64,000 nt of DNA, from NCBI GenBank assembly GCA_049671745.1, contig JBATVL010000059.1, forward strand, positions 62,001 through 126,000, in the 5' to 3' direction. Shown here in pieces: positions 34,601 to 41,598 of the stretch. This DNA comes from SNAP01 sp049671745 (GTDB taxonomy: Bacteria > Bacteroidota > Bacteroidia > Bacteroidales > Marinifilaceae). The position numbers and the translations under genes were made by a program. The notes under the pieces are model-generated. The model saw only the letters and a program-made list of their open reading frames with translations. It searched no databases and was not told the origin of the DNA. How positions within the stretch are numbered: position 1 is the first letter of the stretch; the number at the start of each line of letters is the position of its first letter.

Positions 34601-34860
34601 ATACAGAATTAGGCATAGGTAAACTAATAGGAATGCCTGTTCCTGGAACATGTAGTTTTGCTGGATGGGAGATGCTTCAATCTGGTACAGTACTTTGGGG
34701 TTCTATCCCAGTAAGTGCTAAGAACCAAAAAGGAGAATGGTTAGAAAATAACCAAACTATTCCTGATATTATTGTTAAAAACCAAGCTGGTATTATTGAC
34801 AATGGAAGAGATCAGCAATTAGAAGCTGCTATTAAAGCAATTACAGAAGAAACAAAATAA
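31603..34860 (+). CDS. Tricorn-like S41 peptidase with beta-propeller and PDZ domains
   Basis: The 1085-residue protein has a signal peptide (MKKVFYLLVLLLCSASLFAQ), a long PD40/TolB-type beta-propeller region (about 25-550; SPDGQSIVFSKKGDLYLVS repeats), a striking Lys/Asp linker at about 565-600, a second propeller-like segment, a tricorn core, a PDZ domain (about 795-880) and the S41 domain. Catalytic residues by analogy with tricorn are Ser773-His774 (NVSHSG), nucleophile Ser991 (NYSDGS) and Glu1048 (WLENNQTIPD). It should cleave peptides in the periplasm. Length agrees with archaeal tricorn and its bacterial homologues. Confidence 0.9.
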   Translation: MKKVFYLLVLLLCSASLFAQQTEEWIRYASISPDGQSIVFSKKGDLYLVSSKGGEAKALTSHEAHDYMPVWSKDGKKIAFASNRYGNFDVFVINAEGGRAKRLTFHSTGEYPYSFTADNKEVIFGAQRMDAVNHRQYPTGSQPELYKVPVKGGQVAQIWTLPAELVQVNKAGSQMIYQDKKGGENEFRKHHTSAITRDIWKYDVKTGKHTMLTSFNGEDRNPIYSTDEKSVFYLSEQSGTFNVHKFALDNPTKLEQITNFKMHPVRYLSMSKNGTLCYTHNGDLFIQPVSGKQEMLKVNMISDDKENNEKIVSVRGNVREMAISPNGKEVAYIVRGEVFVSSVKGKYTKRITKTSEQESFLSFSPDGKSIIYASERNGRWGIYKTSKKNDSEPYFYASTLLKEEAVICNDNENYEPSYSPDGKEIAFIENKTTLRVYNLKAKKSRTIIGSDKLFYMGDGDQYFAWSPDSKWLLVEYSPVLANSEVLLLSVGKDHKSINLTESGYGDYTPRWVNGGKQILWFSDRNGLRSQAHSGSKQLDVYSMFMTTEVWDKFNMNEDDYALLKEMDKKAKDKKKDDKKDKKKKDKKKSKKKDKKKENVKPLTIDWDGLLERKDRLTIHSAKIADAVLSKDAETLYYLARFEKGYNLWSTKLRTGATKMLIKLNARSGSLQWDKDMKNLFLLSGGNISTVNLKGGSTKSVNINSEMTLDLLAERQNMFDHVWQRNKTMFYISDYHGADWDALKKNYEPKLKSLGDDMDFVELLSEMLGELNVSHSGARYRGYSSKGDRTAALGVFPDYSYTGNGIKIAEIIKGGPLDKKKYKLQAGMIIKSINGNKITQDVDYAKFLNRISGKFTSINIYNPKTKKATDLTMKPISTYRERSLLYKRWVKQNEEEVERVSKGTLAYVHIPGMNDGSYRNTYDKVMGKYYNAKGLIVDTRFNGGGDLVGDITMFLTGVKFMEYAIEKRSIGAEPNYRWTKPSVAMANEANYSDGSCFSCAYTELGIGKLIGMPVPGTCSFAGWEMLQSGTVLWGSIPVSAKNQKGEWLENNQTIPDIIVKNQAGIIDNGRDQQLEAAIKAITEETK

Positions 34861-34884
34861 TAAGATACCCTAATTATCTATTTA

Positions 34885-34930
34885 AAGCTAGTGAGTATGA
34901 GATTAATTTCTCAGATTCACTAGCTTGTTT
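34885..34930. terminator. Bidirectional hairpin between convergent genes
   Basis: AAGCTAGTGA pairs with TCACTAGCTT, with an inner TGAGA/TCTCA pair, between the tricorn-like gene and the minus-strand PhoH-like gene. A T-rich tail follows on the plus strand. Confidence 0.7.
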
Positions 34931-34936
34931 TATATG

Positions 34937-36268
34937 CTATAACAAGTTACTAGCCACTTCGGCAAGGAAACTTCTTTCACCTTTCTCAAGGTTAATATGA
35001 GCAAAAATATCTTGACCTTTCATTCTAGCAAACAGGTGAGATAAACCATTAGATTTTTTATCTAGGTAAGGAGAGTCAATCTGTTCTATATCTCCTGTAA
35101 AGATCATTTTAGTACCCTCACCAGCACGAGTGATAATAGTCTTTATCTCATGAGGAGTAAGGTTCTGAGCCTCATCAATAATAAAGAAAGCGTTAGAAAT
35201 ACTTCTACCTCTAATATAAGCAAGAGGAGCAATAAGCAATTTCTTTTCTTTCTGTAAATCATCTATTCTCTGTCCCTCTTTAGAGTGAATATTAAATTTA
35301 TGCTTAATAAACCCAAGGTTATCAAAAAGAGGCTGCATAAAAGGGGAAATCTTATCATTAACATCTCCAGGTAAGAAACCAATATCTTTATTAGAAAGAG
35401 AGACTATAGGTCTAGCCAGATAAATATAATCGAAGCTTTTCTCTTGTTGAAGGGCAGCAGCTAAAGCCAATAACGTTTTACCAGTACCCGCCTTACCACT
35501 AATAGCCACAAGAGAAACATCAGGATTCATAAGAGCATTCACCGCAAAAGCCTGTTCTGCATTTCTAGGATAAATACCATAAGTATTAAGCTTATCAACC
35601 TTATGAATAGTTTTATTTAATGGATTAGTAGCGCATAAAACACTAGCAGAATCACTCTTAATAATAAAATATTGAACACCTTTAGTTTCTGTAATAAAAG
35701 GCAGTTCAGATAAAGCTAAACCTTCAGCACTATCATATATCATAGTGATATACTTATTATCTATATTCTCAAGAGTAATAACACTACTACTAACTTTCTG
35801 ATCAAGATTCTGTATCTGTCCTCTTTTATAATCCTCGGAAGTTACGCCAAGCGACTTAGCTTTCATTCTAAGATTAATATCCTTAGTAACAAGAATAACC
35901 TCTCTATCTTTATTTTCTCTTTTAATATAATCGGCAATGGCAAGAATTCTATGATCAGGAATATTCTCAGAGAAAGACATCTTGAATTCTTCTGTGTAAG
36001 GTTTTCCTGTTTCAATAAACAGCTTACCTAAACCTTCACCAAGAGCAACTCCTTTATTGAAGAAATCGCCAGTAGAAAGATTATCTATATCTCTAGTAAA
36101 CTCTCTAGCGTGAAAATTAATAAGAGAATCGCCACGTTTAAATTTATCAAGTTCCTCAAGCACTGTTATAGGTATAACTACATCGTGTTCTTCAAACTTA
36201 AATATTGAATGATAATCGTGTAATATAACATTTGTGTCTAGCACAAAGATTTTCTTTTTTGCAGCCAT
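34937..36268 (-). CDS. PhoH2-type protein (PIN domain plus PhoH ATPase)
   Basis: The 443 residues combine an N-terminal PIN ribonuclease domain (KIFVLDTNVILHD, with acidic residues TVLEELDKFK and LVTKDINLRMKA) and a C-terminal PhoH ATPase (Walker A GKAGTGKT, then YIYLARPIVSL, FIIDEAQNLTPHEIK, and TGDIEQID). PhoH2 proteins are RNA helicases/ribonucleases linked to toxin-antitoxin-like regulation in actinobacteria; in Bacteroidetes this fused form is a chromosomal housekeeping gene of unclear role. It is a single-gene unit. Confidence 0.9.
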   Translation of the reverse strand: MAAKKKIFVLDTNVILHDYHSIFKFEEHDVVIPITVLEELDKFKRGDSLINFHAREFTRDIDNLSTGDFFNKGVALGEGLGKLFIETGKPYTEEFKMSFSENIPDHRILAIADYIKRENKDREVILVTKDINLRMKAKSLGVTSEDYKRGQIQNLDQKVSSSVITLENIDNKYITMIYDSAEGLALSELPFITETKGVQYFIIKSDSASVLCATNPLNKTIHKVDKLNTYGIYPRNAEQAFAVNALMNPDVSLVAISGKAGTGKTLLALAAALQQEKSFDYIYLARPIVSLSNKDIGFLPGDVNDKISPFMQPLFDNLGFIKHKFNIHSKEGQRIDDLQKEKKLLIAPLAYIRGRSISNAFFIIDEAQNLTPHEIKTIITRAGEGTKMIFTGDIEQIDSPYLDKKSNGLSHLFARMKGQDIFAHINLEKGERSFLAEVASNLL

Positions 36269-36340
36269 AATATCTTGATTTAAAGTGTGATTATATCCTT
36301 TATACTACAAGTTATGATTATTGGTTATAAATAACAAGCA

Positions 36341-36373
36341 AAAAAAAAGGAGAAATGCTATTAACATCTCTCC
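36341..36373 (-). terminator. Terminator of the ABC exporter gene
   Basis: On the minus strand GGAGAGATG pairs with CATTTCTCC (one G-U pair) and is followed by nine T residues. It lies 29 bp after the exporter stop codon and before the PhoH2 promoter region. Confidence 0.8.
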
Positions 36374-36401
36374 ATATATAAGTTCATTTTAAATTGAAAA
36401 T

Positions 36402-38228
36402 TTAGAATGTCTGCATCTCTTGAAGTTTCTTATATTTACCATTAAGAGCAACAAGTTCGGCATGTGTACCTCTCTCGGTAATCTCTCCCTCGTGGAAAAC
36501 ACAAATTAAATCTGCATTCTTAATAGTAGATAATCTATGTGCGATAACAATAGATGTTCTATTCTCCATAAGCTTATAAAGAGCATCCTGTACCAATCGT
36601 TCTGATTCGGTATCAAGAGCCGAAGTAGCCTCATCAAGTATAAGAATAGGAGGATTCTTAAGAATAGCTCTAGCAATACTTAAACGTTGACGCTGTCCAC
36701 CAGAAAGTTTACCACCTCTATCTCCAATAGTTGTTTGATAACCATTTTCTGACTCGATAATAAAGTTATGAGCATTAGCAATCTTAGCCGCATTCATAAT
36801 ATCTTCCTCAGTTGCATTCTCAACACCGAAAGCAATATTGTTATATATAGTATCGTTAAAAAGAATAGGATCTTGATTAACATTACCCATTAACTCACGA
36901 AGCGAGTGCATAGAAAGATCTTTAATGTTGTGACCATCAATAAATATACCGCCACCACCATTAACATCAAAGAAACGAGGAAGAAGATCGGCAAATGTTG
37001 TTTTACCAGAACCAGACTGTCCCACAAGAGCAACAATCTTACCTTTATTTATGTCTATACTTACATTCTTAAGAACATTTCTAGAATTACTATAAGAGAA
37101 GGTTACATCTTTATACTCAACTTTGTTCTTGAATTCTTTAATAGTTATAGCGTTCTCCTTGTCCTGAATAGTAGACTCAGTAAGAAGAATCTTATCTATA
37201 CGATCCATAGAGGCAAGTCCTTTTTGCACAGAATAAAGAGCATTAGAGAATTGTTTAGCAGGATTTATTATAGAGTAGAAAAGAACAAGGTATGTCATGA
37301 ATCCCTGAGGAGTAAGTGAGCTTGTATTAGATAGAATAAGAGAACCACCATACCAAAGAACTATAATTATTACTATAGTCCCAAGGAATTCACTCATAGG
37401 GTGAGCAAGTTCTCTACGACGCATTAGTCGGTTCATTATACGTCTGTAAGCATTAGCTTCAATACCAAAAGAAGAATTCATTTTATTCTCAGCATTGAAA
37501 GCCTTTATTATTCTTAAACCAGACAGAGTCTCTTCTATATTTGAAAGAATCTCTCCCATTTTATTTTGTCCCTCTAAAGATTGTTTCTTTAAACTTTTAC
37601 CAACTTTTCCGATAATTAGTCCTGCAACAGGAAGAAGAACAAAGACAAATAATGTTAGTTGCCAACTCATAGATATCATTATAATAAGATAAACAATTAT
37701 TATAATGGGATTTTTAAAGAGCATGTTTAAGGAACTCATTACAGAAGATTCTACTTCTGAAACATCACCAGTAATACGTGTAAGTATATCTCCCTTTTTT
37801 TCGTCAGAGAAGAATGGTAAAGGTAAACGAAGAATTTTATCGTAAATCTGAAGTCTTAAATCTCTAACAACCCCATTTCTAATATATATCATCTCGAAGG
37901 CTGCAAGATAAGAGAATCCTGTTTTTAGAAGTACGGCAATAGTTAAAAATGCACCTATAGCAAGAAGAGTATAAGAAGCACCGTATTCTAATTTTATATT
38001 TGTAATATAGTATGAGAAATTGTGCATCAGATTCTCTGATGTCATTTCCCAATCTACAAGTGTTGTTACATCCTCTTGAGTACCAAATATGATACCAAGT
38101 ACTGGCATCATCATCATGAAAGATGTTCCACCAAATATTGAGTGAAGGATGTTGAAAAGAATGTTCTTTATTAGTCGCCATTTATATGGTGGAACAAAAC
38201 GTCTAAATAGTTGGAATATATCCTTCAT
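36402..38228 (-). CDS. ABC exporter, fused membrane and ATPase domains (MsbA-like)
   Basis: The 608 residues start with six membrane helices of the type I exporter fold and end with the nucleotide-binding domain: Walker A LVGQSGSGKTTFADLL, Q-loop NQDPILFNDTI, signature LSGGQRQRLSIARAIL and Walker B ILILDEATSALDTES. This half-transporter should work as a homodimer. The closest functional analogue is the lipid flippase MsbA, but drug or peptide export cannot be ruled out. Confidence 0.88.
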   Translation of the reverse strand: MKDIFQLFRRFVPPYKWRLIKNILFNILHSIFGGTSFMMMMPVLGIIFGTQEDVTTLVDWEMTSENLMHNFSYYITNIKLEYGASYTLLAIGAFLTIAVLLKTGFSYLAAFEMIYIRNGVVRDLRLQIYDKILRLPLPFFSDEKKGDILTRITGDVSEVESSVMSSLNMLFKNPIIIIVYLIIMISMSWQLTLFVFVLLPVAGLIIGKVGKSLKKQSLEGQNKMGEILSNIEETLSGLRIIKAFNAENKMNSSFGIEANAYRRIMNRLMRRRELAHPMSEFLGTIVIIIVLWYGGSLILSNTSSLTPQGFMTYLVLFYSIINPAKQFSNALYSVQKGLASMDRIDKILLTESTIQDKENAITIKEFKNKVEYKDVTFSYSNSRNVLKNVSIDINKGKIVALVGQSGSGKTTFADLLPRFFDVNGGGGIFIDGHNIKDLSMHSLRELMGNVNQDPILFNDTIYNNIAFGVENATEEDIMNAAKIANAHNFIIESENGYQTTIGDRGGKLSGGQRQRLSIARAILKNPPILILDEATSALDTESERLVQDALYKLMENRTSIVIAHRLSTIKNADLICVFHEGEITERGTHAELVALNGKYKKLQEMQTF

Positions 38229-38255
38229 TGGTTTAATTATGTGTTATAGTTTATC

Positions 38256-38298
38256 AAAAAGCCCACCCCTCAGCCCCAAAAAGAGCGGTAGGGTGGGC
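38256..38298 (-). terminator. GC-rich terminator hairpin after purB
   Basis: On the minus strand GCCCACCC and GGGTGGGC form a perfect 8-bp stem, closed by a loop with CTCAGCCCC-like sequence, and are followed by TTTTTG. It lies just downstream of the purB stop. It is far richer in GC than its surroundings and looks like the CCCTCAGCCCC-type intergenic hairpins scattered in Bacteroidetes genomes. Confidence 0.7.
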
Positions 38299-38328
38299 AT
38301 ATATCTAAATGTAAATATAAACAATTAA

Positions 38329-39666
38329 TTAGATTCCTGTGTAATTATCAGGAGTAATTGTTTTAAGTTCTGCTTTAAGAGCATCAGAAATTTCTAATGT
38401 ATCGATAAATTCAGCAATACTATTTTGAGTGATGCCAGTATTCGTTCTAGTTAATTCTTTAAGAGCCTCGTAAGGATTAGGATAAGCCTCTCTTCTAAGA
38501 ATAGTTTGAATAGCCTCAGCCACAACAGCCCAGTTATTATCTAAATCTTTAGCAAAAGCATCAAGATTAATGATAAGTTTTCCAAGACCTTTAATAGTAG
38601 ATTGGAATGCTATCATAGTGTGAGCTATAGGTACACCAATGTTTCTTAAAACAGTAGAGTCTGTTAAATCTCTTTGTAATCTAGAAACAGGTAATTTGTT
38701 AGAAAGATGCTCAAAAATAGCGTTAGCCATTCCGATATTACCTTCTGAATTCTCAAAGTCGATAGGATTAACTTTATGAGGCATAGCTGAGGATCCAACT
38801 TCACCTTTTTTAATCTTCTGCTTGAAGTAATTCATAGAGATATAAGTCCAGAAATCTCTATCTAAGTCAAGAATAATAGTATTTATTCTCTTGAAATTAT
38901 CAAAGATTGCGCCGAAGTTATCGTAGTTAGAAATTTGTGTTGTGTATTGCTCTCTCTCTAATTTAAGAACATCCTCAACGAAATGGTTACCAAATTCTTT
39001 CCAGTCTATGTTTGGATACGCTACTTTATGAGCATTGAAATTTCCTGTTGCTCCACCAAATTTAGCTGAACAAGGAATCTTCTTAAGTAGGTCCAATTGC
39101 TTGTTTAGACGGTAAATATAAACTTGAAGTTCTTTTCCTAAACGAGTAGGAGAAGCTGGCTGTCCGTGAGTACGAGCAAGCATAGAAACATTGTTCCATT
39201 CAGCAGCTAATTGCTCAAGTTTAGAGATTAATTGGTCTACCATAGGGTAGTATACTTGGTGTACAGCATCTCTTAAAGAAGCAGGAACCGAAGTATTGTT
39301 TATATCTTGAGAAGTTAAACCGAAGTGGATAAATTCTTTATATTCGTGTAGATTTAAAGCATCGAATTTCTCTTTAATGAAATACTCAACAGCCTTAACA
39401 TCGTGATTAGTAATAGCTTCAATGTCTTTAATCTTCTGAGCATCTTCATCAGTAAATGCTTCATAAAGTTCACGTAAATCTGTGTAAAGATCTTTGTTAA
39501 ATTTCTCTAATTGAGGAAGAGGATGTTCGCAAAGAGTAATAAAATATTCAACCTCAACCATTACTCTGTAGCGGATTAATGCGCCTTCAGAGAAGTACTT
39601 AGCTAAATCTTCTGCTTTTGATCTGTATCTTCCGTCTATAGGAGAGATTGCTGATAAAATGTTCAT
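38329..39666 (-). CDS. purB: Adenylosuccinate lyase
   Basis: The 445 residues belong to the long (E. coli-like) PurB class of the fumarase/aspartase superfamily, with signature GSSAMPHKVNPIDFENSEGN (flexible loop with catalytic Ser), ARTHGQPASPTRLGKE and GLTSQDINNTS. It acts twice in purine synthesis, releasing fumarate from SAICAR and adenylosuccinate. It is a single gene. Confidence 0.96.
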   Translation of the reverse strand: MNILSAISPIDGRYRSKAEDLAKYFSEGALIRYRVMVEVEYFITLCEHPLPQLEKFNKDLYTDLRELYEAFTDEDAQKIKDIEAITNHDVKAVEYFIKEKFDALNLHEYKEFIHFGLTSQDINNTSVPASLRDAVHQVYYPMVDQLISKLEQLAAEWNNVSMLARTHGQPASPTRLGKELQVYIYRLNKQLDLLKKIPCSAKFGGATGNFNAHKVAYPNIDWKEFGNHFVEDVLKLEREQYTTQISNYDNFGAIFDNFKRINTIILDLDRDFWTYISMNYFKQKIKKGEVGSSAMPHKVNPIDFENSEGNIGMANAIFEHLSNKLPVSRLQRDLTDSTVLRNIGVPIAHTMIAFQSTIKGLGKLIINLDAFAKDLDNNWAVVAEAIQTILRREAYPNPYEALKELTRTNTGITQNSIAEFIDTLEISDALKAELKTITPDNYTGI

Positions 39667-39845
39667 CTTATATAAGTGTTTAATTGTTAATAATCTGATT
39701 CCTTGGCTCTAAAGATTGCGAGTAGCACAAAATTAGTAAAAAATGCTTAATAACAATTCCCTACTGCCTACTTTATTATTGTAGTTGACCAAAAGAAAAT
39801 TTATGACTATATTTGTGCAAAGAACAATGTTAGACACTTCAAATT

Positions 39846-40619
39846 ATGAGTATATTTAAAGGATTTTTAAAGGGGGTACATTCGTATTCTAAAGCTATTC
39901 GTTTTATTTCAAGAAACAAGTTATCATGGTTTTTTATCTTTCCCCTTCTGCTTAATATTCTTCTTTTTTGGGTAGAATATTCTTGGATAGCAGATTTATC
40001 TGATACTTTAAAGTTAGGAATGGGCAACTGGATCTCTGGAATAGATTATGGTTTTGTAAATAATGAGTACGTAAAAAATACCTTTGAGTTCCTATTAAAA
40101 ACTATCTCTATAATTGGTTTTTTTCTAGTCTTTATGTCCTTTGGTGGTTATTTAATAGTAGCTATTATGTCGCCTATTTTTTCTATTATTTCTGAGAAAA
40201 CAGAGAAGATTATTACAGGAAAAGATTACCCTTTCGATTTTATACAACTTTTAAAAGATATAGTTAGAGGAGTATTTTTGGCTCTTCGTAATATTACAAA
40301 ACAATTACTGATTAGTATACTACTATTTGTTTTGTCATTTGTGCCTCTACTTGGTTTTTTTACTCCCGTATTGCTATTCTTAGTATCTGCATATTTCTTT
40401 GGATTCTCTTTCATGGATTATGCCATAGAACGTCAACGATTAGGCGTTAAAGATAGTGTTAAGTATATGAGAGATAATAAGGGATTGGTTATTGGTAATG
40501 GTATTGTTTTTGCCTTACTACTGCTTGTGCCTTTTTGCGGAGTTTTTCTTTCTACATTTGCAGCTATTGTTTCTGTTGTAGCTGGTACTTTACTTGTTGC
40601 TGCCAAGAACCAGGAATAG
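39846..40619 (+). CDS. EI24/CysZ-like membrane protein
   Basis: The 257 residues show about six hydrophobic stretches and the EI24 domain pattern: KGFLKGVHSYSKAIRFISRNKLSWFFIFPLL at the start, SFGGYLIVAIMSPIFSIISEKTEKII in the middle and FAALVSVVAGTLL-like sequence at the end. The bacterial member CysZ imports sulfate, but many family members are uncharacterised. It is the last gene before the repeat-rich accessory region. Confidence 0.8.
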   Translation: MSIFKGFLKGVHSYSKAIRFISRNKLSWFFIFPLLLNILLFWVEYSWIADLSDTLKLGMGNWISGIDYGFVNNEYVKNTFEFLLKTISIIGFFLVFMSFGGYLIVAIMSPIFSIISEKTEKIITGKDYPFDFIQLLKDIVRGVFLALRNITKQLLISILLFVLSFVPLLGFFTPVLLFLVSAYFFGFSFMDYAIERQRLGVKDSVKYMRDNKGLVIGNGIVFALLLLVPFCGVFLSTFAAIVSVVAGTLLVAAKNQE

Positions 40620-40679
40620 TTAGTATTTTGGACATAAGATCTAAATGTCATCTCAATGCTTTTCTTATGCTCTAGCAAT

Positions 40680-40723
40680 GCGCAGCTAATACGCAGCTAA
40701 CACGCAGCTAATACGCAGCTAAT
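40680..40723. repeat. Four tandem 11-bp repeats, unit ACGCAGCTAAT
   Basis: Units start at 40680, 40691, 40702 and 40713; the first differs at its first base (G) and the second at its last (C). The unit can be read as TAATACGCAGC, similar to the TAATACGAACT units at 17.4 kb. The sequence lies in a 979-bp gene-free region (40620-41598). Confidence 0.9.
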
Positions 40724-40797
40724 ACGGAAACAGTATAGGCTGAGTATATATTGCATATAAAAATCATGTATATAAAACACTAATCGAGCATTGTTGT

Positions 40798-40844
40798 GTC
40801 AAGTTTGTTTCTAATTTACTATAAACTTGTACCAAACTTGACTG
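40798..40844. repeat. 11-bp-phased AAACTTG units with an inverted partner
   Basis: AAACTTG occurs at 40823 and 40834, exactly 11 bp apart. A perfect 10-bp inverted repeat links GTCAAGTTTG (40798-40807) to CAAACTTGAC (40833-40842). ATTCTG follows at 40851 and 40862, again 11 bp apart. Confidence 0.7.
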
Positions 40845-40889
40845 TTTAGCATTCTGAGCATATTCTGTCTATAATCAGTGTGCATTGAA

Positions 40890-40933
40890 CCAATGCAGAC
40901 TGATTGCAGAGTGATTGCAGGCTGATTGCACAC
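40890..40933. repeat. Three to four 11-bp repeats, unit TGATTGCAGAG
   Basis: TGATTGCA starts at 40901, 40912 and 40923, with a weaker copy CAATGCAGAC just before. The unit shares 9 of 11 positions with TGAGTGCAGAA in the array at 41165-41197. Confidence 0.9.
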
Positions 40934-41061
40934 TGGCTATCTTTGCTATAAGTATGATACAAATTAGATATAACTTTACTTCTATGTCTTTTATATTCTG
41001 TTTTGTCTTCTTTTCTTTAGATGCATCTTATGTGATTTCTGTTTATAGATAATTATATTGA

Positions 41062-41105
41062 TATTAAGTTCTTATCAAATTCGTATCAAAGTCGTATCAA
41101 AGTCG
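41062..41105. repeat. Four 11-bp repeats, unit TATCAAAGTCG
   Basis: Units start at 41062 (TATTAAGTTCT), 41073 (TATCAAATTCG), 41084 and 41095 (TATCAAAGTCG twice). The heptamer TATCAAA is the reverse complement of TTTGATA in the array at 41205, so the two arrays face each other. Confidence 0.9.
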
Positions 41106-41130
41106 CTCATTAAAGTCTTTTCGTAGTTAC

Positions 41131-41197
41131 ATTCTGTATTCATTGTATATTGATGAATATACGATGAGTGCAGAATGAGTGCAGAATGAGTGTTCAA
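41131..41197. repeat. 11-bp-phased repeats, unit ATGAGTGCAGA
   Basis: ATGAGTG starts at 41164, 41175 and 41186. Weaker units in the same phase (ATTCTGTATTC, ATTGTATATTG, ATGAATATACG) precede them at 41131, 41142 and 41153, as if the array had decayed from one end. Confidence 0.85.
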
Positions 41198-41204
41198 TCA
41201 CCGT

Positions 41205-41238
41205 CTTTGATACCTATTTGATATGAGTTTGATAGGGC
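41205..41238. repeat. Three 11-bp repeats, unit TTTGATAnnnn
   Basis: TTTGATA starts at 41206, 41217 and 41228. The stretch 41205-41228 matches the reverse complement of 17311-17334 at 20 of 24 bases, all four differences being transitions, so the two loci share a common ancestor sequence. Confidence 0.85.
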
Positions 41239-41255
41239 TTTACTATTAAATACAC

Positions 41256-41277
41256 ATACTGGGTATATACTGACTAT
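41256..41277. repeat. Two 11-bp-spaced ATACTG units
   Basis: ATACTG occurs at 41256 and 41267, 11 bp apart, the last phased pair before the Septu-like operon. The 250 bp between here and the operon promoter show no further repeats. Confidence 0.55.
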
Positions 41278-41543
41278 ATGGCTTGTCCAAAAAGATCTTT
41301 TGCTTGTTGCAAATTCTCTATATTGTGATTAAATAGATATTCGTATCTTAATTTTCTCATACATTTTAGGAGCCTTTCGCATTCTTGATATTTTCCTGTG
41401 TGTTATAATACGATTAATATTTGCCATGAATATAGAATGTAATGGCTGAACATGCGAAATGAGTAATTACTACTTAGTATATTATATGAATTGAGATTTT
41501 TAGTATCTTTGAAAAACTTAATAGTAATATGTTGTAGATTGCG

Positions 41544-41573
41544 TTGTGTTTGATACACATAATGATATATTTG
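41544..41573 (+). promoter_or_regulatory. Promoter of the Septu-like operon
   Basis: TTG at 41544-41546, 19 bp, and TATATTTG at 41566-41573 fit the Bacteroidota consensus. The predicted transcript starts about 15-20 bp before the ptuA start codon. Confidence 0.6.
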
Positions 41574-41598
41574 TGTTATAATAAGATTATATAATAAA

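Noticed and set aside
40620..41598. CRISPR array
   Set aside because: The repeats are 11 bp with no unique spacers of 25-40 bp, units change from array to array, and no cas genes are present.
40620..41598. Retron msr-msd or iteron origin next to the PtuAB pair
   Set aside because: There is no reverse transcriptase or replication initiator gene, no long stable hairpin of msd type, and the repeats are shorter than usual iterons.
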